64,000 nucleotides of DNA from an uncultured Eubacteriales bacterium (lineage in GTDB: Bacteria > Bacillota > Clostridia > Christensenellales > Aristaeellaceae): contig URJB01000001.1 of the NCBI GenBank assembly GCA_900548145.1, positions 186,001 to 250,000 of the forward strand, given 5' to 3'. Within the stretch, counting starts at the first letter, position 1; each line of letters begins with the position of its first letter. This document shows, piece by piece, positions 33,353-42,903 of this stretch. The position numbers and the translations under genes were made by a program. A model generated the notes under the pieces. It did not search any database. It had not been told where the DNA came from and saw nothing but the letters and a program-made list of their open reading frames with translations.

Positions 33353-36127
33353 TTGTTTCACTCGCATTCTTCCAAGGAACCTGCTGATTTTTCGCAGGAG
33401 AGATATGCCCATACGGATGATCCCTCTTATCAAATGCCGCAAAGCGATGATTCAGACTTTGGCGGGCGAAAAAAATTCAGTATTTTCCGGCCAAGGCTTT
33501 CCAAGCCTAATCTGTTGATCTCCATCTGTATCAACACGCTGCGGCTGTTTGCGCTGGTGATCGTGCTGGGTGGGCTGGCACTGGCCGGAGCGGTGATGGG
33601 GATTGCTAAGGGCTATATGGAAACAGCCCCGAATCTGGACTTGGCACTTTTGAGCGATCAGGATAAGACCTCCTTCCTGTACGACACGGAGGGCAACGTC
33701 ATTACCGACTATAAAGGCACTGAAAACCGCGTAATGGTCAGCATTTCCGCCATGCCGGAGAATCTCTGCAATGCCTTCGTGGCTGTGGAGGACGCTCGTT
33801 TTTATACCCATAACGGCATCGACGTGAAGCGAATCATCGGTTCTTTTGTTACCAACTTCACTACCGGCTCCCAACAGGGCGGCTCCACCATCACCCAGCA
33901 GTTGATCAAAAACACAGTGCTGAGCAGTGAGCAGAGCTACAAGCGTAAAATTCAGGAAGCCTATCTGGCCATGCAGCTGGAAAGCCGCTATACCAAGGCG
34001 CAAATTCTGGAATGCTACCTGAACACCATTTACCTCGGCGAGAACTACTACGGCGTGGAAGTAGCCGCGCAGGGTTACTTCGGCAAAAGCCTGAGTGAGC
34101 TGACGCTGCGCGAATGCGCCATGCTGGCCGGGCTGACGAACAACCCCTATTATTACAATCCCCGCCGGAACTTCTACGTCCGTCAGTCCGAGACGACGGA
34201 CTACCGAAAGCTGACCAACAACCGCACCGACTACGTGCTGCGCTGCATGTATGAAAACGAGTTTATCACGCAGGCACAGTATCAGGAGGCGCTGAATACC
34301 GCCACGGCGAATGTGTTGGAGACTTCCACTACCGAGGGCGACGGGATGTATCAGTATGCGCACTACGTGGAATATGCGGTTTCCGACATTATCGACTGTT
34401 TCCTTAAGCTGAACAATCTGGAAAACACCAGCGAGAACCGTGCAAAGATGGAAAACGAGCTGCGCACGGGCGGCTACCGCGTCACCTTGGCTATTGACAC
34501 GGAAATTCAGGAGATCGTCGAAGATACGCTGGACACGTGGACCAACTGGCCCTCTTTGCGCGACCCCAGCGACAAGGTCTATCGTACCCGGAACAATGAC
34601 GGTACCTACACAGAGATCGAGCAGCCGCAGGCCGCCGCTGTGGTGCTGGATTACCGCACAGGCGAACTGAAGGCGATCGTGGGCAGCCGCCACCGGCCTA
34701 CGCAGCGCAAGACCTTGAACCGCGCCGTCAACATGAAGATGCCCATCGGCTCCACCATCAAGCCCATCGCCGTGTATGCCCCGGCCATTGAACTGGGCGC
34801 TTCTCCTGCCAGCGTGGTCTACAATATGCCCGTTCCCATCAAGGGATGGACCGGCTCCGACGGCAAGGACACGTGGCCGCGAAATTACAACACCAGCAGC
34901 TACGTCGGTCCGGAAACCCTGCGCAATGCCATCCGAAAGAGCAATAACGTTTCCGCTGCACAGACCCTGATGACCATGGTAGGCGTGGATCGCTCGGTCG
35001 ACTTTCTGCTGCGCATGGGCGTTGACAGCGATCACATCGACGCAACGCCCTACGGCCTGTCGCTGGGTTCCAGTGGAATCACGCCCCTGCAGCTGACCGT
35101 GGCCTACGGCGTACTGGCCAATGCGGGTGTGTATCAGGAGCCGATCAGTTTTCTGGGTATTTCGGACAGCGACGGTAATGTAGTCTATGACAGCCACGCC
35201 CAGCAGGAACGCCGTCAGGTTTTCCGTCCCTCCACGGCGTGGATGACGGTAGATATGATGAAGGGCGTCATCTCCAACGGGACGGGCAGTTCCGCTAAAA
35301 TCAAGGGTCAGACCGTAGCCGGAAAAACCGGCACCAACTCCGATCAGCGCGGCGTGACCTTCTCCGGCATGACGGGGTGGTATGCGTCCGCTATTTGGGT
35401 GGGGCATGACAACTATAGGCCCCTCAGTTCCAAATCGACGGGCAACGGTTCTGCCGCCCCTATCTGGCAGAGCTACATGAGTAAGATTCATCAGGCTAAG
35501 AACCTGAGCGACCGGGATATCATCGAGGCAACGCCCGATCAGCTGGGAATCGTATCGGCTACCACCTGCGCCGTCAGCGGCCAGCTTGCTACCGACGCCT
35601 GCCGCAACGACAGCATGGGCTACGGAACCGTCACGGACTACTGGTATGAACCCACAGTACCCACGGTTTACTGTCAGATGCACCAATCCATGACCGTCTG
35701 TGCCGATACTGGGATGCTGGCCACCGAATACTGCCCTAATACCACGGTGAAAGGCGTCGTGGTGATCCCCAACGGCCATCCGCTCAGCGACTATGTCAAC
35801 GACCCCGAATATGGCCCTGTCATTGCTGAATATCTGGGAACGGCCAGCGACTACAACTACTGTACGCTGCACCAGAACGGATATACCGGCGGCGATACCA
35901 TTGATGATGGCGGCTACGGCTATGACGGTGATCTGGTTTCCGACGCGCAGCAACTGCTCCAAACGGCCTATGACTTTATGAGTCAACTGGATGCTTCTTC
36001 CACCCACTATCAAAACATTCAGACCGCCGCGTCCAATCTGCAGGGGCTTCTGAACATGGGCAGCGCCAGCACGGCGGATATCGCCAACGCAATGGCGCAG
36101 GTCACACAGGCAATGGCCGGTTTCTGA
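33353..36127 (+). CDS. Class A penicillin-binding protein (PBP1A-like)
   Basis: A bifunctional peptidoglycan synthase with one membrane anchor (residues about 55-80). The glycosyltransferase GT51 domain shows EDARFYTHNGID, QQGGSTITQQLIKN and RRKIQE-like KRKIQEAYLAMQLE. The transpeptidase has the Ser-x-x-Lys motif GSTIKP near 464, SNN near 527 and KTGT near 660. A C-terminal region has paired cysteines (TTCAVSGQLATDACRND) and an alpha-helical tail. Translation starts at TTG 33353, seven bases after GGGAGG; upstream in-frame codons are unlike the family. 924 residues, within the long end of the family. Confidence 0.95.
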   Translation: MFHSHSSKEPADFSQERYAHTDDPSYQMPQSDDSDFGGRKKFSIFRPRLSKPNLLISICINTLRLFALVIVLGGLALAGAVMGIAKGYMETAPNLDLALLSDQDKTSFLYDTEGNVITDYKGTENRVMVSISAMPENLCNAFVAVEDARFYTHNGIDVKRIIGSFVTNFTTGSQQGGSTITQQLIKNTVLSSEQSYKRKIQEAYLAMQLESRYTKAQILECYLNTIYLGENYYGVEVAAQGYFGKSLSELTLRECAMLAGLTNNPYYYNPRRNFYVRQSETTDYRKLTNNRTDYVLRCMYENEFITQAQYQEALNTATANVLETSTTEGDGMYQYAHYVEYAVSDIIDCFLKLNNLENTSENRAKMENELRTGGYRVTLAIDTEIQEIVEDTLDTWTNWPSLRDPSDKVYRTRNNDGTYTEIEQPQAAAVVLDYRTGELKAIVGSRHRPTQRKTLNRAVNMKMPIGSTIKPIAVYAPAIELGASPASVVYNMPVPIKGWTGSDGKDTWPRNYNTSSYVGPETLRNAIRKSNNVSAAQTLMTMVGVDRSVDFLLRMGVDSDHIDATPYGLSLGSSGITPLQLTVAYGVLANAGVYQEPISFLGISDSDGNVVYDSHAQQERRQVFRPSTAWMTVDMMKGVISNGTGSSAKIKGQTVAGKTGTNSDQRGVTFSGMTGWYASAIWVGHDNYRPLSSKSTGNGSAAPIWQSYMSKIHQAKNLSDRDIIEATPDQLGIVSATTCAVSGQLATDACRNDSMGYGTVTDYWYEPTVPTVYCQMHQSMTVCADTGMLATEYCPNTTVKGVVVIPNGHPLSDYVNDPEYGPVIAEYLGTASDYNYCTLHQNGYTGGDTIDDGGYGYDGDLVSDAQQLLQTAYDFMSQLDASSTHYQNIQTAASNLQGLLNMGSASTADIANAMAQVTQAMAGF

Positions 36128-36156
36128 TTCTTCAAAGCGAAAAAAGAACCTTCTTT

Positions 36157-36205
36157 CCTCCTTCGCATAGGATGCAGCAGTTACGTTCACCCGAAGCGAA
36201 GGAGG
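36157..36205 (+). terminator. Long stem-loop: PBP1A terminator overlapping the next ribosome binding site
   Basis: CCTCCTTCGC (36157-36166) pairs perfectly with GCGAAGGAGG (36196-36205), with a 29-base loop and TTTTT at 36206-36210. The right arm includes the AAGGAGG ribosome binding site of the small gene at 36213, so one structure can both end the PBP1A message and hide the next start. This is inferred from complementarity only. Confidence 0.55.
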
Positions 36206-36212
36206 TTTTTGC

Positions 36213-36560
36213 ATGAAGTCTCAAGTTTCGCCCTTTGCCGCCCTGACTGGGGCAGAAAAGCAGCTGAAATGGCTGGAATACCAAAGCATTCGTCTGCCCT
36301 ACACGGAAGCGGCGGTCGAGAAGCCGGAAACTCCTGTTGCTCCTGCCCCTGAAGCTGCATCGGAAACACCCAAAAAGCCGCCTGTTTCCGATCGGGCATT
36401 CCCGGAGAAACAGGCGGCGAGAATTTCCATCCCATCTGGCGCTTATTCGGATTTTCAAAAGACGCGACACCAGCAATATGATGCCGTCATTGCAAGGATG
36501 AAGCAGGCCGAACGGCAAGCCGTCCGTTATCAGCCCCTACCCCATACGCCGCAGCAGTGA
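36213..36560 (+). CDS. Small proline/alanine-rich hypothetical protein
   Basis: A 115-residue protein with no recognised family. It starts with KSQVSPFAALTGAEKQLKWLEYQ, has a Pro/Ala/Glu segment at about 35-58 (ETPVAPAPEAASETPKKPP), and ends in a basic helix (QQYDAVIARMKQAERQAVRY). No signal peptide or membrane segment. The ATG has a perfect AAGGAGG eight bases upstream, the main reason to accept it. The last 24 bases overlap the end of the convergent glycosyltransferase gene. Confidence 0.65.
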   Translation: MKSQVSPFAALTGAEKQLKWLEYQSIRLPYTEAAVEKPETPVAPAPEAASETPKKPPVSDRAFPEKQAARISIPSGAYSDFQKTRHQQYDAVIARMKQAERQAVRYQPLPHTPQQ

Positions 36561-37733
36561 GAGAAGCGCGTTGCATTGCGCCTTGGGATTTTTCTGCTGC
36601 AGTACATACTCCCGCCCGCTGCGTCCACGCGCTTCGCGCTCCGCGGCGGGCTTTTGCAGCCATTCCTGCACAGCCTGACGGATCCCATCTGCTCCGGACT
36701 GCTGGATATAGATCAGGTATTGACCATATTCTTCGGGGATTCCTTCCAGTGCATAGCAGAGCGTTGGCCGCCCGGAGCGCAGATACTCCAACGTTTTGCT
36801 GGGAAACGAGTAACGGGTGTACAATCCTTCCGGGGAACGGGGGTTGATCAGCGTTGCAGCGCGGCCTTGCAAGGAAAGAGCTTCTTCCTGCGAAACAAAG
36901 CCGAAATAGCGGATATTGGGATGCTTTTCAGCGCTGCGACGCACCTCATCCTCCATGTCCCCCCGGCCGCAAAGCCAGAGCTGGACTTCCGGCATCTGCT
37001 CAAAAGCCCGCAGCAGTTCGGCAATGCCCAGTTCGCGGTTCAGGGTGCCGGTATAGAGTACCGCGTTTTCCGTTTGCCTTTTTTCCTCCGGCAGTTCTTT
37101 CTCCAGAATCAGACCCTCAATGACCGTGAAAGGCTTTTCACCTACAGGCAGCACCTCACGCATGGGCTCAGTCAGCAAAACGAATCCATCAAACACGCTG
37201 CATAGGTGAATTTTTTCCCTGCCCATCGCGTATTCGATCTTCTTCATCAGCCCTTTACGGTAAGAAGCCAGCCCCCACTGGTTTGGCAGGTCCGTAACAA
37301 TCACCGCCGCCTTCAGATCCGGGCAGCGGCGCTTGGCTCGCCGAATGGCCTTCATATAGGGTTCGTAGAGCGTGTAGACCAGCAGCGTCCGATTTTCGGG
37401 GCTTTGCTTTGCCCAACGAAGGATTTCTCTTTCCGCGCCCCATTCCCGGAATTTTTGCTTGAACCACGGAAGGTTTAATCCGGGAAGCTCCCGGATATTT
37501 CCGTTTCTCCGACCTCCGCGCAGCCATAGTTTGCGATAGCGCAGCGGGAAAATTCCAACCGGCAGGGAATTGACAAGTTCCAGACTTTCCCCTTTCCGAA
37601 GGTTCTCCCGGATTCCCCGGACAAAGGCGCGCTGGTAATTGTCGATCTGATTTTGCAGCCCATCCCGGGAAGCGGCAGCTGTCTGCACCTTAGTCTCCTC
37701 CGGGTACAGCAGGGTCAGGAACAAAATGTTCAT
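36537..37733 (-). CDS. Glycosyltransferase (GT4-like)
   Basis: A 398-residue GT-B sugar transferase. The N-terminal half opens with NILFLTLLYPEETKVQT; the C-terminal nucleotide-sugar half shows AVLYTGTLNRELGIAELL near 227, CGRGDMEDE near 255 and NPRSPEGLYTRYSFPSKTLEYLRSG as the donor-phosphate region near 295. It probably builds a cell-surface polysaccharide. The true start is the ATG at 37733 behind AAGGAG, overlapping the stop of the next transferase gene (ATGA). Last gene of a three-transferase set. Confidence 0.88.
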   Translation of the reverse strand: MNILFLTLLYPEETKVQTAAASRDGLQNQIDNYQRAFVRGIRENLRKGESLELVNSLPVGIFPLRYRKLWLRGGRRNGNIRELPGLNLPWFKQKFREWGAEREILRWAKQSPENRTLLVYTLYEPYMKAIRRAKRRCPDLKAAVIVTDLPNQWGLASYRKGLMKKIEYAMGREKIHLCSVFDGFVLLTEPMREVLPVGEKPFTVIEGLILEKELPEEKRQTENAVLYTGTLNRELGIAELLRAFEQMPEVQLWLCGRGDMEDEVRRSAEKHPNIRYFGFVSQEEALSLQGRAATLINPRSPEGLYTRYSFPSKTLEYLRSGRPTLCYALEGIPEEYGQYLIYIQQSGADGIRQAVQEWLQKPAAEREARGRSGREYVLQQKNPKAQCNALLSLLRRMG

Positions 37734-38935
37734 GGGCAAAGCTCCTTATAAAGGGCGATATACTGCTCAAAGGTCTTGCAGGAATCAAACTGTTCCGCGC
37801 GTTTAAGACAAGCGGCCGTCATGTCTGTTTTTCGTTCGCAAAGTGTGCGGACGGCGCTGCAAAGTTCCTCTGTGTCGCCCTGTTCCACCACGATGCCGCA
37901 GGTTTCATCCACTGCCTCCGGGCAGCCGCCGGTGCGAAATACCGCCACAGGCGTGCCACAGGCCAGCGCTTCCAGATTCACCATCGGCATGTTGTCCTCT
38001 AAGGTCGGATTCACAAGGCAATCCGCTGTCGTGTACCATTGAGCAAGTTCGATTGCACTGCTGGTATGTCCAATTCCCATCACCGAAGGCGGAAGGGCGT
38101 TGATCTGCTCTTTCGTCAGCCCCACGGCAACGATTCGATAGTCATTTCCAAGCCTTTGGGCAGTTTCCAGCAAATCGTGCAAGCCCTTTCGTTCATCCCA
38201 ATCCGATGCCACGGCGAGCACCACTTTTTTTCCCGATAAGCCGTACTTCTGGCGCAGATTGCTCTCTGTCGGATGGAAGGTGTTCCGATCAATGCCGTTG
38301 TAAATGCGCCGAACGGGCCTGTTTGCCAAGAAAGACTGTCCCAGCGGTTCCTTCATCCACTCGCAGGGGACGACCATCGTCAAATTCGGCAGCGAGGTAA
38401 ACAGGCTTTTTTTCATTTCGTAATTCTGCCGGGAACGGTCGAGCCCTACGCAGGTAGGATAACTGCGCTGCTGCGTGCAATGCTCGCAGCCTTTTTTCCA
38501 TTTTTCACATTGGGCATAATCAAAATAGGCGCAGTGCCCGGTAAAGGGCCAGCAATCATGCAGTGTCCATACGATGGGGATGTTCTTGTGCGCCAAATAA
38601 TGGCACAGGGTCGGCAAATGCAGATAGCATCCATGCAGGTTATGAAAATGCACCAAATCGGGCTGAAAGCGTTCCAGTTCCTCCACCAGCGTTCTGGTGC
38701 CGAAATAGCAGCCACGGCCCTCGAAGTCCAGCAGCTTGCGCAGTTGACTGCAGGACTTCCGTTCCAAGGAATTTCCAATGCGAAACGCATACGGCTCCGC
38801 TTCCTTGGGCGGTGTTCCCGCGCCATAGCCGATCCGGCACTGTCCGCCGTCCCGCTCCACCAGACGGGCGATTTCCAACGCAATGCGGCCGGTGCTTTTT
38901 TCCCCGCAGAAGGTGTTCAGCTGAAATACCCGCAT
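37730..38935 (-). CDS. Glycosyltransferase family 4 protein
   Basis: A 401-residue GT4 transferase of the surface-polysaccharide type. It begins MRVFQLNTFCGEKSTG, has LVHFHNLHGCYLHLP near 94 and IVWTLHDCWPFTGHCAYFDY near 120, followed by a Cys-rich stretch (CEKWKKGCEHC) common in this branch, and the GT4 C-terminal motif NPTLEDNMPMVNLEALACGTP near 310. It acts in the cytosol on lipid-linked acceptors (inferred). The ATG at 38935 follows GGAGGAG. It overlaps the next gene upstream by 19 bases and the one downstream by four. Confidence 0.92.
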   Translation of the reverse strand: MRVFQLNTFCGEKSTGRIALEIARLVERDGGQCRIGYGAGTPPKEAEPYAFRIGNSLERKSCSQLRKLLDFEGRGCYFGTRTLVEELERFQPDLVHFHNLHGCYLHLPTLCHYLAHKNIPIVWTLHDCWPFTGHCAYFDYAQCEKWKKGCEHCTQQRSYPTCVGLDRSRQNYEMKKSLFTSLPNLTMVVPCEWMKEPLGQSFLANRPVRRIYNGIDRNTFHPTESNLRQKYGLSGKKVVLAVASDWDERKGLHDLLETAQRLGNDYRIVAVGLTKEQINALPPSVMGIGHTSSAIELAQWYTTADCLVNPTLEDNMPMVNLEALACGTPVAVFRTGGCPEAVDETCGIVVEQGDTEELCSAVRTLCERKTDMTAACLKRAEQFDSCKTFEQYIALYKELCP

Positions 38936-40143
38936 GACGGCTCCTCCCCCGCCAGTTCCTTCAACAGCGCCTCCAAATGATCCATGTGGCGCTGCTTGGT
39001 AAAATTGGCCTCGTAATAAATTCTGCCCCGTTCGCCCATGGCCCGGCGTTCTTCCTCGCCGCAGGCCAGAAATGCCCGAACCATTTCGGCAAGCGCTTCC
39101 GGATTCTCCGGCGGGGCGCAAAGTCCGCATTTTGCCTGTCCGATCACATAGGCGGCTTCTCCACCGATGGAACCCAGCACCGGCTTTCCTGCGGCCATAT
39201 AGGTCTGCACCTTTCCGGGCAGGGTATCGCTGACCAGCGGGTCATTTTTCATGCTGACCAATAACCCGTCGGCCATGGTGTAAAACCCCGGCATTTCTTC
39301 CAAAGCCCTTCTGCCATAGAAACGGACCTGCTGCCCCAACTGCAGTTCATCCGCCAGACGGCGGCATTCTTCTTCGCATACTCCGTCACCGATGATGTGC
39401 CAGCGGACTTTCTCGCCTTTCAGCAATGCGGCGGCTCTGATCAGCGTATCGACACTCTGCATTTTGCCGATATTGCCCGCGAAAACCAGATTGGTCCATT
39501 CGTCCGGCTGCTTTTCAGGAAGTTTCTGTTCGAAAACCCCATCGGCAAACTGTGGCAGATAATCGTCATCACCAACGATGATCCCATGGGTCTCCTTCAA
39601 ATATTGCTGAAACCGCTTAGAGGAATAGACCAACTTGTCTGCCCGGTCATAAATGCGGCGGCTGACCCGCTTCATAAAACGATACAGAAGCGCCGTTTCG
39701 GGAACATTCATCGCCGCAAGACAGGCCGGCCAAATGTCCATGATATAGATCAGCAACTTTTTTTTAGGCCAAAAGGTGCGCAGGAAGGCCCCCGGCAGAC
39801 TCATCAGCACCGGCGAGGTGGAGAAAGCGTAGATCACGTCAAAATCTTTCTTCATCCACAGAGCCTGGTGACAGGCTGACAGCATATAGCTGACATAATT
39901 GAGCGCAAGCCCGACTTTTCCGGGCTTGCGTCCAATTTCGAAACAGCGCCGGATCTCCACGCCGTTTCGCACCTGTCTGCGATTTTGATGATGCCGGTAT
40001 TCTTCCGGGATATTGCCCGTGGGATAATTGGGCAGGCCGACCAAAGCGGTCACCTGATGGCCGCGCCGAACCAATTCCTCGCTGATTTCCGTCACACGGA
40101 AGTTTTCCGGCCAGTAATGCTGGCATATCACCAGTATTTTCAT
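38917..40143 (-). CDS. Glycosyltransferase family 4 protein, WbuB-like
   Basis: A 408-residue GT4 enzyme resembling WbuB/WcaI O-antigen and colanic-acid transferases. Signatures are MKILVICQHYWPENFRVTEI at the start, LPNYPTG near 37, DVIYAFSTSP near 103 and the donor site VSDTLPGKVQTYMAAGKPVLG near 308. Part of a three-gene transferase set (38917-40143, 37730-38935, 36537-37733) with overlapping ends, implying joint synthesis of one glycan. ATG sits 33 bases after the upstream gene. Confidence 0.92.
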   Translation of the reverse strand: MKILVICQHYWPENFRVTEISEELVRRGHQVTALVGLPNYPTGNIPEEYRHHQNRRQVRNGVEIRRCFEIGRKPGKVGLALNYVSYMLSACHQALWMKKDFDVIYAFSTSPVLMSLPGAFLRTFWPKKKLLIYIMDIWPACLAAMNVPETALLYRFMKRVSRRIYDRADKLVYSSKRFQQYLKETHGIIVGDDDYLPQFADGVFEQKLPEKQPDEWTNLVFAGNIGKMQSVDTLIRAAALLKGEKVRWHIIGDGVCEEECRRLADELQLGQQVRFYGRRALEEMPGFYTMADGLLVSMKNDPLVSDTLPGKVQTYMAAGKPVLGSIGGEAAYVIGQAKCGLCAPPENPEALAEMVRAFLACGEEERRAMGERGRIYYEANFTKQRHMDHLEALLKELAGEEPSCGYFS

Positions 40144-40176
40144 GAAAGCACCCTTCGTCCTTGCAGGTTTCGTCTT

Positions 40177-41499
40177 TTATGCCTTTGCTCTCTTTCGGGC
40201 TTTTTCGAAGATCAACTCGTTTTCTTTCCGAGCGCATTCCATTACGGCCTTGGGATCCAGCGTAAAGTAGCGGCCCTCCTGGTACAGCACCCGTCCGTCC
40301 ACCATCGTCATGGTCACGTCGCCGCCGTTGATGGAGTAAATCAAATCGCTCTCCGGGTCGTTCCACGGGCAGCAGTTGCAGCCAGTCGTATCCACCAGAA
40401 TGATATCCGCCAGATAGCCGGGCTTCAACAGACCCAAATCGTAATAGCCCAAAGCCTCCGCGCCGGTGCTGGTGGCGGCGGCTAATACCTGTGCCGGAGA
40501 CACCACCGTAGGATCCAGCGTCGTGCCCTTCTGCAGCATGGGCATCAGCTTGATCTCCTCCCAGAGGTTCAGATTGTTGTTGCTGGCAACGCCATCCGTT
40601 CCCAGAGCCACCTTGCAGCCGGCAGCCAGCATCTTGGCGATGGGAGCCACGCCGCTGGCCAGCTTCAGATTGCTAATGGGATTATGGACGATATACGTGC
40701 CTTTTTCCGCAAAGAGACGAATGTCCTCGTCATCCATCCAGACACAGTGAGCGGCCAGCAACGGGCCGTCCAGCATTCCCAATTCGTCCAGATATTGGGG
40801 AGGTGTTTTGCCGCGGCGCTGAACGCTTCCGTCCCGATCTGCCTTGGTTTCGCTGACATGGATATGAATGGCCACGTTCAGCCGGCGTGCTTCTTCCACC
40901 GTGCGCTCCATCACCTTTCGAGTAGTGGCTCCTTCGCTGTGGGGCGCCAGATTGACATGGATGCGGTCATTGGCTGCGCCGTTCCACTTTTCCGCGAAAG
41001 CGATTCCCGGCAGCAAATCAGAGCAGCTTTCATCAAAATCCACCACACCGTGACCCAGCATGGCCCGCATTCCGCTTTCCTGAACGCTTTCCGCCATACG
41101 ATCCATACGGAAATACATATCGTTGAAGGAAGTGGTGCCATAGCGCAGCATTTCCAGTGTGCCAAGGTCTGTCCCGGCCCGCACGGCGTCGTCCGTCAGG
41201 AACTTTTCCAGCGGCCAGATCGCCTCCTGCAGCCAGCGGTCCAGCGGCAAGTCGGCCCCGATGCTGCGGAACAGCGTCATGGGCGTATGGGTGTGCAGAT
41301 TACACAGTCCGGGCATGGCCAGCGCGCCTTTGCCGTCGATCACCTGTTCCGCCTCAAAAGTCGGCGCCTCGTCCCGCTTTCCGGCGTAAACGATACGGTT
41401 TCCGTCGATCAGAATTTCCGCATCCTGAATAAACGGAATTTTTTTATCACCGGCCACAACGCCGGGCGTCATCCAGATATGACTGATTCGGGTCCGCAT
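40177..41499 (-). CDS. mtaD: Amidohydrolase, MTA/SAH deaminase type
   Basis: A 440-residue metal-dependent amidohydrolase of the S-adenosylhomocysteine/5'-methylthioadenosine deaminase branch. It shows the metal ligands LHTHTP near 69, the His in HIHVSETK near 213, HCVW near 246 and GTDGVASNNNLNLW near 297. Typical products are S-inosylhomocysteine or methylthioinosine, but guanine- or cytosine-like substrates are possible in this superfamily. It lies 25 bases after hslU, where Bacillus has codY. Confidence 0.85.
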   Translation of the reverse strand: MRTRISHIWMTPGVVAGDKKIPFIQDAEILIDGNRIVYAGKRDEAPTFEAEQVIDGKGALAMPGLCNLHTHTPMTLFRSIGADLPLDRWLQEAIWPLEKFLTDDAVRAGTDLGTLEMLRYGTTSFNDMYFRMDRMAESVQESGMRAMLGHGVVDFDESCSDLLPGIAFAEKWNGAANDRIHVNLAPHSEGATTRKVMERTVEEARRLNVAIHIHVSETKADRDGSVQRRGKTPPQYLDELGMLDGPLLAAHCVWMDDEDIRLFAEKGTYIVHNPISNLKLASGVAPIAKMLAAGCKVALGTDGVASNNNLNLWEEIKLMPMLQKGTTLDPTVVSPAQVLAAATSTGAEALGYYDLGLLKPGYLADIILVDTTGCNCCPWNDPESDLIYSINGGDVTMTMVDGRVLYQEGRYFTLDPKAVMECARKENELIFEKARKRAKA

Positions 41500-41524
41500 G
41501 AGCGAAGTTCCTCCTTTGCGCAGA

Positions 41525-42892
41525 TCAGAGAATATACCGCTTCAAGTCCATGGTCACGTCATCCTGTCCCAAATGCTCGACGACGTAATCCCCGTTGATG
41601 TTCAGATATACATTGGGCATATCGTCGCCGCCCGCGTTGAAGCTGATATCTTCCAGCAGCTTTTCAAACACGGCGTGGAGCCTGCGAGCACCGATGTCTT
41701 CCTTGGTCTCGTTAAGCACGTAGGCAGCGTTGGCGATTGCGTCAATGGCGCTGTCCTCGAAGGACAAAAACACCTTATCGACGGCCAGCAGGGCCTCATA
41801 CTGACGGGTCAGTGCGTTTTCCGGCTGGGTCAGAATGGCCTTGAAATCCTCCTGCGTCAGGCTTTTCAGCTGCACGTGTACCGGGAAACGTCCCTGCAGT
41901 TCCGGGATCAGATCGGTCACCTTAGCCACATGGAACGCGCCGGCGGCGATAAAGAGCATATAGTCCGTCCGTACAGCGCCATATTTCGTATTGACAGTGC
42001 AGCCTTCCACAATGGGCAGAATATCACGTTGCACGCCTTCCCGGCTCACATCCGGGCCGTGGCCGCCATTGGAACGTCCAGCCACCTTGTCGATCTCGTC
42101 AATAAAGACGATGCCCTGCTGCTCGGCGCGGCGGATGGCTTCTTCCCGTACCTCGTCCTCATCGATCAGTTTCGACTCTTCTTCCTCCAGAAGAATCTTG
42201 CGGGCGTCCTTCACCTTGACCCGGCGAATCTTGGTTTTCTTGGGCATCATGCCGCCCATCATATCGCCGATGTTGATGGAATTGCCGCCCACTTCCAGCT
42301 CGGGCAGTGCGTCTTCCACTTCAATTTCCAGTTCACGTTCTTCCAATTCACCGGCGCGCAGCTTTTGCAGCACATCTTCCCGGCGCATGGACAATTTGTT
42401 CTTTTCTTCCTGAGAAATTTCCGGCTCTTTCTTCGTGCCCAGCAGCATCTCCAGCGGATTGGCGTTCTGTTTCTTCGGGGGATTCACCAATAGCTCGGCC
42501 AGCCGGTCTTCCGCCAGCACCTGCGCCCGAGTCTCCACCTTCTGGGAAAATTCCTTCCGTACCATGCGGATAGAGTTTTCCATCAGATCGCGAATGATGC
42601 TTTCCACATCCCGACCCACATAACCGACTTCGGTAAACTTGGTGGCTTCCACCTTCACAAACGGGGCTTTGACCAGTTTTGCCAGTCGTCGGGCGATCTC
42701 CGTCTTACCAACGCCGGTCGGGCCGATCATCAGAATATTCTTCGGGCTGATCTCGCTGCGCATCTCCTCGTCAAGGCATGAACGGCGATAGCGGTTCCTC
42801 AGGGCGATGGCCACCATCCGCTTGGCTTCATCCTGCCCGATGATATAACGGTCCAGTTCACGAACGATCTCTCTTGGCGTCAATTCCTTCAT
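41525..42892 (-). CDS. hslU: HslU (ClpY), ATPase subunit of the HslUV protease
   Basis: AAA+ unfoldase that feeds proteins to HslV. The 455 residues have Walker A GPTGVGKTE near 57, the pore loop GYVGRDVES near 87, a long inserted I domain (about 105-240, Lys/Glu-rich) and Walker B IVFIDEIDKV near 247, then sensor and C-terminal regions ending RYIL, the tail that docks into HslV. The ATG at 42892 follows AAGGAGG. It starts 11 bases after hslV. Confidence 0.96.
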   Translation of the reverse strand: MKELTPREIVRELDRYIIGQDEAKRMVAIALRNRYRRSCLDEEMRSEISPKNILMIGPTGVGKTEIARRLAKLVKAPFVKVEATKFTEVGYVGRDVESIIRDLMENSIRMVRKEFSQKVETRAQVLAEDRLAELLVNPPKKQNANPLEMLLGTKKEPEISQEEKNKLSMRREDVLQKLRAGELEERELEIEVEDALPELEVGGNSINIGDMMGGMMPKKTKIRRVKVKDARKILLEEEESKLIDEDEVREEAIRRAEQQGIVFIDEIDKVAGRSNGGHGPDVSREGVQRDILPIVEGCTVNTKYGAVRTDYMLFIAAGAFHVAKVTDLIPELQGRFPVHVQLKSLTQEDFKAILTQPENALTRQYEALLAVDKVFLSFEDSAIDAIANAAYVLNETKEDIGARRLHAVFEKLLEDISFNAGGDDMPNVYLNINGDYVVEHLGQDDVTMDLKRYIL

Positions 42893-42903
42893 GACGAACC
42901 TCC

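Noticed and set aside
33452..36214. A 920-residue open frame opposite the PBP1A gene
   Set aside because: The plus-strand frame has all PBP motifs; the minus frame has repetitive His/Gly/Val composition and no family features. It is a shadow of codon bias.
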